From: a virus
Length of the DNA stretch: 64,000 nt
Reading direction: 5' to 3' (one strand)
IMG/VR virus record: IMGVR_UViG_3300025704_000013
Location: 26,971-90,970 of that record
The position numbers and the translations under genes are program-made. Shown here one piece after another: positions 1 to 8,189 of the stretch (position 1 is the stretch's first letter; each line of letters opens with the position of its first letter). Below the pieces are notes generated by a model. The model was given only the letters and a program-made list of their open reading frames with translations, was not told the DNA's origin and did not search any database.

Positions 1-302
1 TTTGCGGTTTTCTTTATTAATGATAACTTTAAAATTTCCTTTCCAGATATTTTAAACTTTTGGAAAAAATCATCGTCATCTGACACTGAAATTTTACATG
101 TAATAATAGGAGAGTATATTTCTTCAATAATTTTAATAGATGAAACAATTTTACTGAAGTTTTCTTCTTCAATACCATCTTCATTGATTAAAACCATTTT
201 AACGATTTCATATGAAGCTGGCACTGTTGAATTACCATCAGCATCAAGCGTTTTAGGACTATGGTTTTCAGGCCGATCCTTATCTACATTTAAAATTCCC
301 AT
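1..302 (-). CDS. Partial virion (baseplate?) protein, cut by the left edge
   Basis: The reading frame opens at an ATG at 302 and runs off the left end, so about 100 N-terminal residues are visible. The segment reads IKIIEEIYSPIITCKISVSD followed by a GKEILKLSL-like strand. I associate this pattern with baseplate or hub-associated proteins of marine T4-like phages. It lies 5 bp downstream of the gp53 gene on the same strand, which supports a baseplate role. There are no catalytic motifs in the visible part. The identity is an inference from position and a weak pattern. Confidence 0.5.
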   Translation of the reverse strand, partial: MGILNVDKDRPENHSPKTLDADGNSTVPASYEIVKMVLINEDGIEEENFSKIVSSIKIIEEIYSPIITCKISVSDDDDFFQKFKISGKEILKLSLIKKTA

Positions 303-307
303 TTATA

Positions 308-1300
308 CTATGTTAGTAAAGTTCTATATTGATATGTTAAGTCAGATAAAGATTCTTTCTTAGGAACAATAATGTCTTTCTTGCGCTCATTAATTATTCT
401 TTCATATTCAATAAATGTTATTTCTTGAGGAAAAGATATCTCTTGATTATAGATTGCATTAGTAACTACATCATAATGAGAAATTATTTTTTGATTTAAT
501 AACGTTTCTCCTTGTACAAAATTATCATAATATTGATAAGACGCGTTTTTCAAAAATTCGTGAGATAATCTGATGTTATAATATAAAGGAATAAGAGTTT
601 TGCCACCTTCGGTTATTGTTTGATTAAATGTAGATTCTTCAATAATTTCTAACCATTCTTGTCCAAGAGGCGAGCTATCTGCTTCTAAATATATAATTCC
701 TAATGACTCAGGCTGAAAAGCATTATCAACAATTTTATTTCCGATACCTAATTCCGTTATATAATTATTTGTTCCTTTTTCAAGTATAATACCAAATCGG
801 TTATTATCAACATTTTTAATTTTTAAATCGCTTTTCTGAAGGTCATCATTAATGTCTTTTACATATATATTAATAGAAGAGTAATATTTTTTATTAAGAG
901 GTAACTTTTGAAAGAAATAGTTCTGTGAATGCCTTGTAGAATTTGATATAGTTGGCATCGGCTCTGGACAAATAAAACTATACCCGTCATATTCAGATTC
1001 AATCATTCTATCAAATTGAGAATTAGAAAGAGGCCAACCTTCTATACCATTTCTCAATGAATTATTATATAAAAAGAAAAGCCAATAATATTGTGGATCA
1101 TTATATAAGTTTAAAGAAACAGTGTCGGGCCGTTCGCCATCTTTAATTGAATATTTTAAATAGCGGACGCTAGTTGATTTATCTTTAATGATAATGTTTT
1201 TAGTAATATCAATAACTGTATTAAAATCGCCTTTGCCGCTAAAGTCGTATTCGACGGTATCAAAGTAATCTAAATATTTTATTTTTCTTGGTAAAGCCAT
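308..1300 (-). CDS. 53: Baseplate wedge protein gp53
   Basis: This 330-residue protein has the T4 gp53 hallmark near the N-terminus: a short leader, a run resembling RPDTVSLNLYNDPQYYWLFF, then NGIEGWPLS. In T4, gp53 completes the baseplate wedge and allows wedges to join around the hub. The protein is longer than T4 gp53 (about 196 residues), as is common in marine relatives, and the extra C-terminal part looks like a beta-rich domain. It lies between the partial baseplate gene and gp48, a typical baseplate cluster. The start at 1300 (MALPRK) fits the upstream spacing; the only promoter-like string nearby is an imperfect late box (TATAAATC) just upstream. Confidence 0.85.
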   Translation of the reverse strand: MALPRKIKYLDYFDTVEYDFSGKGDFNTVIDITKNIIIKDKSTSVRYLKYSIKDGERPDTVSLNLYNDPQYYWLFFLYNNSLRNGIEGWPLSNSQFDRMIESEYDGYSFICPEPMPTISNSTRHSQNYFFQKLPLNKKYYSSINIYVKDINDDLQKSDLKIKNVDNNRFGIILEKGTNNYITELGIGNKIVDNAFQPESLGIIYLEADSSPLGQEWLEIIEESTFNQTITEGGKTLIPLYYNIRLSHEFLKNASYQYYDNFVQGETLLNQKIISHYDVVTNAIYNQEISFPQEITFIEYERIINERKKDIIVPKKESLSDLTYQYRTLLT

Positions 1301-1321
1301 GATGATTTATATGTAATAGTA

Positions 1322-2071
1322 TTAACCAATTTCCAAAATATCTTTTCGAGTTAGAGCCTTGGTCTCTGTAAAAGTAAAATTAATATCATATTCAACAGGG
1401 TTACCATCTTCAAAGAAAGCGTTGGCGGCGCCGTTATATGTTGTTGAAAAAGACGTTAAATAACATTCTCCAAAATTTGGAAGGTTTGGTGGTTGCTTAC
1501 CATTCAATACTGCGTATGATATACTCCATTTTGGTGGATATTTTAAATATAATAATTCGCCTTCAGGGTATAAATTAATTCTAAATAAGTCAATAATACT
1601 TTTAATTGAGCGAGATTCTCCTTCAGAAAATGGAACTAGTTTATATTGAAAAGAAAAGCTTCTAACATTAGTTCCTGTAAATTCTGTTGTTGTATTAGGA
1701 TTAGCCGCTACACCTCGTGCAATACCAAAAGCTTTTCCAACATTACCCAGACTACCTTTAAGAAGCGCTGTAGCAGTATTACCAGCGCTTTCAAGACTCC
1801 CAACATTCGCTCCTAATTGTTTTTTAACTTTATCAACCGCTCCTTTAACTTCACCTGATCCAGAAGATTCAAAGGTATTTAACGCAGTCCCACCTAATGC
1901 TCCTAATTCAACTCCTCCGTAATTAGCAGAATCTGATATTTGTAAACCAACAGGACCTGGGAAAGTGGCAGATCCATTTGTGCCTCCGCCACTTCCTCCT
2001 TGTAAACAAGTAAATGTTATAACTGGTCTTCCGCCTTGCTCTTGAATGTTTTCTGGAAAATATAAGCTCAT
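1322..2071 (-). CDS. 48: Baseplate tail-tube cap protein, gp48-like
   Basis: The 249-residue product ends in a conserved block of the gp48/gp54 tube-cap family: an FSFQYKLVPFSEGES-type strand, a YPPKWSISY segment, LPNFGECYLTSFSTTYNG, a DGNPVEYDINFTFTE strand and an LTRKDI end. In T4, gp48 sits on the hub dome and nucleates the tail tube with gp54. The N-terminal half is Gly/Ser-rich. It lies 21 bp upstream of the gp53 gene on the same strand. Its ATG overlaps a rightward late promoter, and its own late box lies at 2089-2096. Assignment to gp48 rather than gp54 is by C-terminal pattern and neighbours. Confidence 0.8.
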   Translation of the reverse strand: MSLYFPENIQEQGGRPVITFTCLQGGSGGGTNGSATFPGPVGLQISDSANYGGVELGALGGTALNTFESSGSGEVKGAVDKVKKQLGANVGSLESAGNTATALLKGSLGNVGKAFGIARGVAANPNTTTEFTGTNVRSFSFQYKLVPFSEGESRSIKSIIDLFRINLYPEGELLYLKYPPKWSISYAVLNGKQPPNLPNFGECYLTSFSTTYNGAANAFFEDGNPVEYDINFTFTETKALTRKDILEIG

Positions 2072-2078
2072 ATAAATA
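2071..2078 (+). promoter_or_regulatory. Late promoter box (TATAAATA) for the rightward virion operon
   Basis: The string TATAAATA is identical to the T4 late-promoter -10 consensus. It ends 25 nt before the gp4 start codon. It overlaps the start codon of the divergent gp48 gene and faces a second TATAAATA box on the other strand at 2089-2096. Confidence 0.7.
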
Positions 2079-2088
2079 CTATTATTAT

Positions 2089-2096
2089 TATTTATA
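2089..2096 (-). promoter_or_regulatory. Late promoter box (TATAAATA) for gp48-gp53
   Basis: On the minus strand the string is TATAAATA, 17 nt before the gp48 ATG. With the opposing box at 2071-2078 it forms a compact divergent late promoter between two virion operons. Confidence 0.7.
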
Positions 2097-2103
2097 AGGA
2101 AAG

Positions 2104-2550
2104 ATGAAGTATTATTCTGGCAGATTTAGACCAAAGAACATTCCTAAGTATGCAGGAGACTATACTAAGATTAAGTATAGATCACATTGGGAAATGCAGG
2201 TTTTCAAGTGGTGCGACACTCAATCTCAAGTTCTAAAATGGAGCAGCGAAGAAGATATTATTCCTTATCGTTGCAAAACAGACGGAAAACAACATAGATA
2301 TTTTCCAGATCTTAAAGTTACTTTTAATACAGGCGATACTTATTTAATTGAGATTAAACCAAAGAAACAAACCGAGGAACCAAAGGTTAGATCACGTAAA
2401 ACTAAAAAGTATATAAATGAAGTGACCACATATGCTAAGAATATTAGTAAATGGGAAGCTGCTGAGAAGTGGTGTAGCAAGCGTGGATATAAGTTTGCGA
2501 TTTGGACAGAGGAAACAATTAAAGGTCTAGGAATAAAGCTTTTAACCTAA
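2104..2550 (+). CDS. 4: Head completion protein gp4
   Basis: The 148-residue protein has the gp4 layout: an N-terminal YSGRFRPKNIPKYAGD segment, YRSHWEMQVFKWCD, and a nuclease-like core with RYFPDLKVTF and YLIEIKPKKQ. The D-x-K and E-I-K residues match the TnsA-like restriction-endonuclease-fold signature known for this family. In T4, gp4 (gp50/4) acts late in head completion before tail joining. It is the first gene of the rightward operon, with a late box 25 nt upstream and the gp2-like gene 17 bp downstream. Confidence 0.85.
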   Translation: MKYYSGRFRPKNIPKYAGDYTKIKYRSHWEMQVFKWCDTQSQVLKWSSEEDIIPYRCKTDGKQHRYFPDLKVTFNTGDTYLIEIKPKKQTEEPKVRSRKTKKYINEVTTYAKNISKWEAAEKWCSKRGYKFAIWTEETIKGLGIKLLT

Positions 2551-2553
2551 AAT

Positions 2554-2561
2554 TATAAATA
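2554..2561 (+). promoter_or_regulatory. Possible late promoter box before gp2
   Basis: TATAAATA lies only 6 nt before the ATG at 2568. If it is used, the message would start at or next to the start codon. It may instead be the AT-rich translation leader seen before many genes here. Confidence 0.4.
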
Positions 2562-2567
2562 TAATAT

Positions 2568-3185
2568 ATGGCAAGCACCTTTGAAAAACAATATGATAAA
2601 GCTATTGCAGCTGGCATCGGCCCATATACAAAGGAAAGCAAAAAGTGGTTCTTTGATAACTTAAAATATCTCAGATCTGTTAGAAACCCAAGGCGGATTA
2701 TTACAGATGACGCTTTACTAAAAAGACCAAAAATTATACCTGGTCGAGTGTTTATGTATGGGTATGATCCAAAGCATGCTAAAACACTTCCCTATTATGA
2801 TACGTTCCCTTTAGTAATACCGGTGAAGACTGTTAAAGATGGCTTCTATGGAATAAATTTACATTACCTTCATCCTTATGATAGAGCAAAACTGTTTGAT
2901 CGAATGAGAACATTTATGCTTCAGGAGGTTGATGAAAATACAACAGGTTCTGCCGTAAGAACAAAATTTAGAGTTTCATATGATAAACTAAATGATAGTA
3001 TGAAATTTAGATATTTTAAACCTGCATATAAAAAATATCTTTTTAGTCAGGTAAAAACAATTATGATGTTAGTTCCTCCAAAGTTCTGGGAGGTCGCATT
3101 GTTTATGCCAACCGAAAATTTTCAGAAAGCAACAAAAAGAAAGGTTTGGAGAGATTCAAATCGTAAATTCAGAGGAAACAAATAA
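2568..3185 (+). CDS. 2: DNA end protector protein, gp2-like
   Basis: The 205-residue product has the signature of the marine T4-like family usually called gp2: an MYGYDPKHAKTLPYYDTFPL segment, then DGFYGINLHYLHPYDRAKL, and a C-terminal PPKFWEVALFMPTENF. In T4, gp2 caps the ends of packaged DNA and protects it from RecBCD. It is basic at the C-terminus (KRKVWRDSNRKFRGNK), as expected for DNA binding. Its place directly after gp4 matches the T4 order of head-completion genes. Confidence 0.75.
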   Translation: MASTFEKQYDKAIAAGIGPYTKESKKWFFDNLKYLRSVRNPRRIITDDALLKRPKIIPGRVFMYGYDPKHAKTLPYYDTFPLVIPVKTVKDGFYGINLHYLHPYDRAKLFDRMRTFMLQEVDENTTGSAVRTKFRVSYDKLNDSMKFRYFKPAYKKYLFSQVKTIMMLVPPKFWEVALFMPTENFQKATKRKVWRDSNRKFRGNK

Positions 3186-3194
3186 TAAAATAAT

Positions 3195-3785
3195 ATGGCT
3201 TCAATTAATAAATTAAAATCTATCTTTAATAAAAGAGGTCCTGCGCTTGCTAATCGATTTAAACTTGATTTTTCAGGAATGGCGACTTTAAGTAGTAAAT
3301 TAGATGCAACAACAGAGGATCTTAGAGAGCTTTCTTATTTAGTTGATTCTGCATCTATGCCTGGGAGACAACTGCAAACCTTTGGGTATGACTTGTTTAG
3401 ACATACATCTGAAGTTCCAACGGGATATGTTAATGAAGGATTTTCGGTTGAGTTTAATATGACAGCCGATATGATGCCTAAGCGCGTATTTGATAGTTGG
3501 ATAAATCTTGTAGTAGATTCTGAATCATACTTAATGAAATATGAAAAAGAGTTTAAATGTAATCTTCATATTATTCAAACCGATATGGAAGATAAGAAAT
3601 CATATGTGTTAGAACTAGATAAAGTATTCCCAAAAACAATTAGAGGAATTTCATATTCTCAAACTTCAGCAGACTTAACAAAGTTCGGAGTTGAATTTGC
3701 ATATAATGATATTCGCATATGGGATGAAAAGCGCTATTCTGAAGTTAATAAATTAGCGTGGGATCATGATAAAGGCGGTAATTAA
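3195..3785 (+). CDS. Tail-tube-fold protein (gp19/gp54 family)
   Basis: This 196-residue protein shows the tube-fold pattern SASMPGRQLQTFGYDLFRHT, a FSVEFNMTADMMPKRVFDSW strand-helix, and a terminal GVEFAYNDIRIWDEK. In T4 relatives such proteins form the tail tube (gp19) or start it on the baseplate (gp54). Its place between gp2 and gp26 does not decide between the two. The length is closer to gp19; the SASMPGR-type loop is also typical of short gp54-like proteins of marine phages. It follows gp2 by 9 bp. Confidence 0.75.
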   Translation: MASINKLKSIFNKRGPALANRFKLDFSGMATLSSKLDATTEDLRELSYLVDSASMPGRQLQTFGYDLFRHTSEVPTGYVNEGFSVEFNMTADMMPKRVFDSWINLVVDSESYLMKYEKEFKCNLHIIQTDMEDKKSYVLELDKVFPKTIRGISYSQTSADLTKFGVEFAYNDIRIWDEKRYSEVNKLAWDHDKGGN

Positions 3786-3803
3786 GCTTTATATATAAAT
3801 TAT

Positions 3804-4502
3804 ATGAACTTACCAAAAATAACTACTCCAAAATATTCTCTTACCATTCCGTCAAATGGTAAAAAAATAGAATTTAGGCCTTTCTTAGTTAAAGAAGAAA
3901 AGCTATTATTACTAGCTCAGGAATCTAAAAAGACTTCAGAAATTACAAAGGCAATTAATGACGTTATTGGGTCTTGTACATTTGGAAATATTAATTTTAA
4001 TGATCTGACAAACTTCGACGTTGAATATATTTTCCTTAAGTTAAGAGCAAAGAGCGTTGGCGAAGTCGCAGAAGTTTCTGTCAAATGCAAACATTGTGAA
4101 GCATCTAACGAAATTGAAATTAACTTAGATGAAATAGAAGTTAATAAAAAAGAGCCGTTGCCTGATAAGGTAATGCTAACAGATAAAATTGGTATTATCC
4201 CACGTTATATTTCAGCCGCCTCTTTAGGCGTAGATGTTGGAGATGATGTTAATGATATGTTTTCATTTTATATTAGAAGCGTAATTGAAAGCATTTTTGA
4301 TGAGAATGAAGTATATCCAATTTCGCAAACAAGTAAAGAGGATTTAGACGAATTTATCAATAGTCTTAATCGAGAGCAAATGAGCAAGATCGAAGAAATT
4401 ATTGAATGCGCGCCAAAGCTTGAAAAGGAAATACAATTTAAATGCGTTAAGTGTAAAAAAGATAATACATATGTTCTTTCAGGCGCAGAGAGTTTTTTCT
4501 AG
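3804..4502 (+). CDS. 26: Baseplate hub assembly protein gp26
   Basis: The 232-residue product has two zinc-ribbon-like CxxC pairs (CKHC near residue 95 and CVKC near 215) and the gp26 pattern of marine T4-like phages, including VEYIFLKLRAKSVGE and a stretch on peptide/ribbon interaction. In T4, gp26 is needed to build the central hub. The last sense codons read AGT TTT TTC followed by TAG; T TTT TTC is a canonical -1 slippery heptamer. A second reading frame continues for 59 codons beyond it. The gene could therefore make both a short form and a frameshifted 291-residue form. Confidence 0.75.
   Translation: MNLPKITTPKYSLTIPSNGKKIEFRPFLVKEEKLLLLAQESKKTSEITKAINDVIGSCTFGNINFNDLTNFDVEYIFLKLRAKSVGEVAEVSVKCKHCEASNEIEINLDEIEVNKKEPLPDKVMLTDKIGIIPRYISAASLGVDVGDDVNDMFSFYIRSVIESIFDENEVYPISQTSKEDLDEFINSLNREQMSKIEEIIECAPKLEKEIQFKCVKCKKDNTYVLSGAESFF
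4493..4499 (+). other. Putative programmed -1 frameshift site
   Basis: The heptamer T TTT TTC lies in the gp26 frame at its last two sense codons, directly before the TAG stop. This is the X XXY YYZ form used by known -1 frameshift signals. Slippage would move translation into the frame that encodes the gp51-like domain. A downstream stimulatory structure was not established. Confidence 0.6.
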
Positions 4503-4678
4503 TATGCCTCTCTCATGAGTCTTTGTTTAATTATTATAAGACCAACTTTGCTTTAATGCAACATCATAAATATAGTTTAACAGAACTTGAGAATATGATG
4601 CCATGGGAGAGGGAAATTTATATTTCCTTATTACTTGAATGGATAAAAGAAGAGAACGAAAAGCAGAAAAATCAATAA
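4499..4678 (+). CDS. gp51-like / tail-assembly-chaperone domain, probably made by -1 frameshift from gp26
   Basis: After the slippery site the -1 frame stays open for 59 codons with the sequence SLFNYYKTNFALMQHHKYSL, then TELENMMPWEREIYISLLLE and a charged KEENEKQKNQ tail. A PWERE(I/V)Y helix is typical of small tail-assembly chaperone domains placed after gp26-like genes. The only in-frame ATG (4556) would drop the N-terminal helix, and a TTG at 4523 is the other option. A gp26-gp51 fusion by frameshifting is therefore the simplest reading. It lies between gp26 and the tape-measure gene, where tail chaperones with frameshifts are found in many tailed phages. Confidence 0.6.
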   Translation, partial: LVCLSHESLFNYYKTNFALMQHHKYSLTELENMMPWEREIYISLLLEWIKEENEKQKNQ

Positions 4679-4687
4679 AGATATCTA

Positions 4688-4695
4688 TATAAATA
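4688..4695 (+). promoter_or_regulatory. Late promoter box before the tape-measure gene
   Basis: TATAAATA ends 8 nt before the ATG at 4704. It would allow independent late transcription of the long tape-measure-like gene with almost no leader. Confidence 0.45.
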
Positions 4696-4703
4696 TAATA
4701 TAG

Positions 4704-7154
4704 ATGGAAACGCCAAGTAATACTAATAATAATACTAATAATAATTCTATTATAGGCCCTATAATTGCTTCTTTACAGAAAGAATTTATAAGTGGGCTTA
4801 ATGAATTAAAGGGTATTGGTATAGCAACTTTAAAGAAAAGTGTTGCCAATAAAATTGAAACAAATACATTATTAAGTAGTGGTAATAAATTACTTGAGTT
4901 CATTGCTAGTGATAATCAAAAAAATGTTGATGCTATCAAGGATTTACAAAAGGATTTATCGGCATCATCTAAAAGTTCTATAGCCGCTATTAAAGAACAA
5001 AGTGAAGAATTCCAAGGGTCTATAGATAATTTATCAAAGGTTGTTAACCAACCCTCAATAATTAAAGAAACTATAGTTAATAATGATAAAGAAACTATAG
5101 TTAATAATGATGATAAAGAAACTATAGTTAAGCCTGCGCCGCTACCTAAAATGTTTACTGATAGGGCTTCTTTATTTAATGCGCCCAAATTACTAGATCC
5201 TGTTGCACAGGACAGAGGCCTTAAAGTTCTAAAAAAGATAGCCGAAGGCAACGGGCTTTTAAATGCAAATGCAGAAGAGCTAAAATCAATATCTTTACTA
5301 ACTAAAAAAGCTAATAAGACTGAGAGCGACAGTTTTAGTTTTGAAAAAATGATGGCTAGGAAATTGGCTTTAAATAAAAAAGAATCCGAAGCCGAAGCCG
5401 CTAAAAAAGGACAAAGTTCAGGCAAGATGGTTAAAGAATTTATTAAAGATAACGGATGGCTTACTAATATATTAGGTTCTTTATCTTTAATAGGTGGAGT
5501 GATTGTTGGCTTTGTTGGCGAAGTGATTAGAAAAATAAAATCATTTAAAATTGTAAAATCAATTCTTAAAATTTTCGAACCAGTCAAGAATTTCTTTAGC
5601 GCTATTGGAAAAGCTTTTCGCTCTGCTGCTTCTACTTTCAGCAAAGCGTTTGACTTTATAAAACCCGTATTCAATTTCATTAAAGGGCTTGGGTCAGGCG
5701 GAAAAATTTCAAAATTCTTCAGTGCTATCTCTAAGTTTTTTAAAATAGGTATTAAAATTGGAGCAACTCTAGCCAAAAGTATTCCGATTATAGGCCAAGT
5801 TATAATGATTATTGAAGGTCTTGTTTTTGGAGTCATGGGCGCCTTTAAAGGTTTTACCGAAACTGAAGGTAATATTATTCAAAAAATCGCCGGAGGACTT
5901 ATTGGATTTATTAAGGGTGCGATTGAAGGTGTCTTTGGCGGACTTATTAATCTAGTGATAGACGGTATTGGCTGGCTCGGTGGTTTATTAGGATTTGATA
6001 ATTTCAAGGAAATGTTATATGACTTTGATATTAACAAATATATTGGTGTGATAATTGACGCTATTGCTATGCCTGCCAAACTCATCATAGATTTCTTTTC
6101 AGACTTCTCAGAAAACATGAAAAGAGTTGGCGGATTCTTTGTATCTATTGGAGATAGTATAATGGGTGGTTTAGAAAAAATCGGCTTGTTCTTTGAACCT
6201 ATTATCAAAGAAATACTGGATGGTTTTAACGCGATTAGTTCGTTCTTTGTATCTATTGGAGAAAGTATAATGAATAGTTTTAACGCGATTGGTTCGTTCT
6301 TTTCAAATATCGGAGAAGAAATAAAATCTGTTGGATCATCTATAAAAGGATTTTTAAAGAACGGGGTTACATCTTTAGTAAAAACCGTCTGGGATTTCAT
6401 TGTTGATGGCGTTAAAAAATTCTTTGCTATGTCACCTGTTGGTTTAATTTCAGGCGCTATATCTGGTGATGGTGCTCTTGAAAATATACAAAGAGAAGTA
6501 CTTAAAAATGTAGTTCCTGATCCTAATAAAAAGTATGATACGTTTAGTAAGGAAACCTTAATGCTTAAGGTAATGCCTGATTCTTTACTTGAATTTGTTT
6601 GGGGTTCAAAACCATCTGCAGCTGAAAGCGTTGCAGCTAGAGGATCAAAAAAGGTAGCATCTGATAAGAAAGCGGCAGAAGAAAGCGGTAATCCCGAAGC
6701 AAAACGATTGGCTGAAGAAATAGCAAAATTAGAAGCTGACAAACAAAAATTCCAAAAACAATCTGTTGAACTAACTAAACAGCAAACAGATGAAATGGAT
6801 GATTTCTTTGTTAATGACGAAAAGGTAGATACTCTTGGACAACAATCAGATGAAGCTCAACGAAAGTCAAATGAGGCTGGGCTAGAATTAAAACAAAAAA
6901 GAGAGCAACTTAATTTATTATTAAACGAACCTAATACATCAAACCAGCTTAGCCCTGATCAAATGGAAAAGCCCTCAAAGGTTGATAATGTTGGAGAAGC
7001 GTTATCAGAAACTGGCGCAATGAATGCAGCTCCAGTTATTAATGTTGTTAATAATAACGGAGGGAACGTAACTAATAATAGTTCACAATCCACGCAGAAC
7101 ACTATCGCCGAATCCACTGATAATGTTCTGGCTGGGTCTGCTATGTCTTTATAA
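4704..7154 (+). CDS. Putative tail length tape-measure protein (gp29 analogue)
   Basis: The 816-residue protein is long, helical and low in Cys. It starts with an Asn/Thr-rich tail, then coiled-coil stretches, including a tandem ETIVNND repeat near residues 120-145. Hydrophobic helices follow at about residues 250-272, 346-386 and 399-432, then repeated FVSIGxSI(M/I) amphipathic units up to about 560. A charged coiled coil covers about 665-742, and the C-terminus is VINVVNNNGGNVTNNSSQ-rich, as in many tape-measure proteins. Its position after the gp26/gp51-like chaperone pair is where a tape measure is expected. T4 gp29 is shorter (about 590). Another virion structural role remains possible. 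Confidence 0.65.
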   Translation: METPSNTNNNTNNNSIIGPIIASLQKEFISGLNELKGIGIATLKKSVANKIETNTLLSSGNKLLEFIASDNQKNVDAIKDLQKDLSASSKSSIAAIKEQSEEFQGSIDNLSKVVNQPSIIKETIVNNDKETIVNNDDKETIVKPAPLPKMFTDRASLFNAPKLLDPVAQDRGLKVLKKIAEGNGLLNANAEELKSISLLTKKANKTESDSFSFEKMMARKLALNKKESEAEAAKKGQSSGKMVKEFIKDNGWLTNILGSLSLIGGVIVGFVGEVIRKIKSFKIVKSILKIFEPVKNFFSAIGKAFRSAASTFSKAFDFIKPVFNFIKGLGSGGKISKFFSAISKFFKIGIKIGATLAKSIPIIGQVIMIIEGLVFGVMGAFKGFTETEGNIIQKIAGGLIGFIKGAIEGVFGGLINLVIDGIGWLGGLLGFDNFKEMLYDFDINKYIGVIIDAIAMPAKLIIDFFSDFSENMKRVGGFFVSIGDSIMGGLEKIGLFFEPIIKEILDGFNAISSFFVSIGESIMNSFNAIGSFFSNIGEEIKSVGSSIKGFLKNGVTSLVKTVWDFIVDGVKKFFAMSPVGLISGAISGDGALENIQREVLKNVVPDPNKKYDTFSKETLMLKVMPDSLLEFVWGSKPSAAESVAARGSKKVASDKKAAEESGNPEAKRLAEEIAKLEADKQKFQKQSVELTKQQTDEMDDFFVNDEKVDTLGQQSDEAQRKSNEAGLELKQKREQLNLLLNEPNTSNQLSPDQMEKPSKVDNVGEALSETGAMNAAPVINVVNNNGGNVTNNSSQSTQNTIAESTDNVLAGSAMSL

Positions 7155-7156
7155 AA

Positions 7157-7194
7157 AATATCGCCATCTAGTAATTAAACCAGATGGCGATATT
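7157..7194 (-). terminator. Convergent Rho-independent terminator after gp32 (and the tape-measure operon)
   Basis: A perfect 13-bp stem, AATATCGCCATCT paired with its complement at 7182-7194, has a 12-nt loop. On the minus strand the stem is followed by a run of six T, so it should stop the gp32 message. It lies in the 55-bp gap between convergent genes and may also stop rightward transcripts, though the T-run on that side is weak. Confidence 0.85.
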
Positions 7195-7209
7195 GTAATT
7201 AGTTTTAAA

Positions 7210-8112
7210 TTAGCTTTTGGCCAATTGAGCAAAGTAACTAAGTGAATCGTCGTCATCATCGTCATCGCTAACGTCTGATGATACTTCTTCAGTAGTAACT
7301 TCTGGTTCTGATTGAACCTTTGGAGAAGTTGGAGCAGAAGGCTCAGTGAGAACCTGTACACCATTAACTTCTTCAGCACCAAGAACTTCAATCAGCTTGC
7401 GCTTTAGATCGTCGTATGACTTATATGAAGATTCATCGGTGAATTCAGATAGACTGTATAGTCCATCATAAATTTCGCGAAGGCGATCTTCATCGTTATC
7501 AAAGAGAGGAGTACAACCGTCAAATTCTGACTTATCATAGTTCCTCCATTGTTCGGTGCGGATCTTCAACTTAAAGTTAGCGCCTTCCCAAAAATCAAAT
7601 GGGTTAACTGCTTTCTCATCTTGAAATTGTGGCTGCATAACATCCATAATTTTATCAAAGATCTTCTTACCATACTTGTAAAGGAAAGTCTTTCCTTCAT
7701 TGTCTGGGTTAGCTGGATCAGATACCACCAAGATATTTGAGACATAATGTAGACGGCGTTTACGTGAACGAGCGACATCTTTGTCAGCTTCATTACCTGT
7801 ATTCCACAGTCGGCTATTAATCTCAGATACTGGATCATCTTTACCAATTGATGTGAGTGATTTCTCAATGTACCACCTGCCTGTTGGCCCTTGGAATCCA
7901 TGATCCCAATAACGAACCCATGGCAAATCGTCTCCATCTTTTACTGGAAGAAAACGAATGATGGCATAACCGTTACCTGCTTTATCCACGGTAGGTTTCC
8001 ACTCACGATCATCGCCGTAAGATTTAGTGGATTTACCTCCGACCTTTTCAGCTTCTGCGACTAGTTTCCCAATTGCGGCTGACCGATTTGCTTTTAGTTT
8101 ATCAAATGACAT
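7210..8112 (-). CDS. 32: Single-stranded DNA-binding protein gp32
   Basis: The 300-residue protein matches gp32 of marine T4-like phages: an N-terminal cooperativity segment (MSFDKLKANRSAAIGKL), an OB core with GNGYAIIRFLPVKDGDDLPW and RWYIEKSLTSIGKDDPVSEI, then KTFLYKYGKKIFDKIMD. The acidic C-terminal tail (a run of Asp before SLSYFAQLAKS) is the usual protein-docking tail. The Cys/His zinc ligands of T4 gp32 are missing, as in cyanophage homologues. It coats ssDNA in replication, recombination and repair. It has its own strong early-type promoter at 8161-8189 inside the end of gene 59, and a terminator just downstream, so it can be expressed alone at high level. Confidence 0.95.
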   Translation of the reverse strand: MSFDKLKANRSAAIGKLVAEAEKVGGKSTKSYGDDREWKPTVDKAGNGYAIIRFLPVKDGDDLPWVRYWDHGFQGPTGRWYIEKSLTSIGKDDPVSEINSRLWNTGNEADKDVARSRKRRLHYVSNILVVSDPANPDNEGKTFLYKYGKKIFDKIMDVMQPQFQDEKAVNPFDFWEGANFKLKIRTEQWRNYDKSEFDGCTPLFDNDEDRLREIYDGLYSLSEFTDESSYKSYDDLKRKLIEVLGAEEVNGVQVLTEPSAPTSPKVQSEPEVTTEEVSSDVSDDDDDDDSLSYFAQLAKS

Positions 8113-8160
8113 ATTATTTTATTTGTATTGCGTTGTATTGTTTGTTTGTTTCGTTGTATT

Positions 8161-8189
8161 ATTATACACTAATTTTCTACAGATGTAAA
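8161..8189 (-). promoter_or_regulatory. Early-type promoter for gp32
   Basis: Minus-strand TTTACA, 17-nt spacer, TATAAT, a near-consensus sigma70 promoter. The -10 lies 48 nt before the gp32 ATG and the -35 is inside the 3' end of gene 59. Confidence 0.85.

Noticed and set aside
4916-6742. Long reverse-strand open frames (about 306 and 287 codons) under the tape-measure-like gene
   Set aside because: They are antisense to a well-supported gene, rich in Ile/Leu/Pro/Ser as expected from the complement of Lys/Glu-rich coding DNA, and carry no motif.
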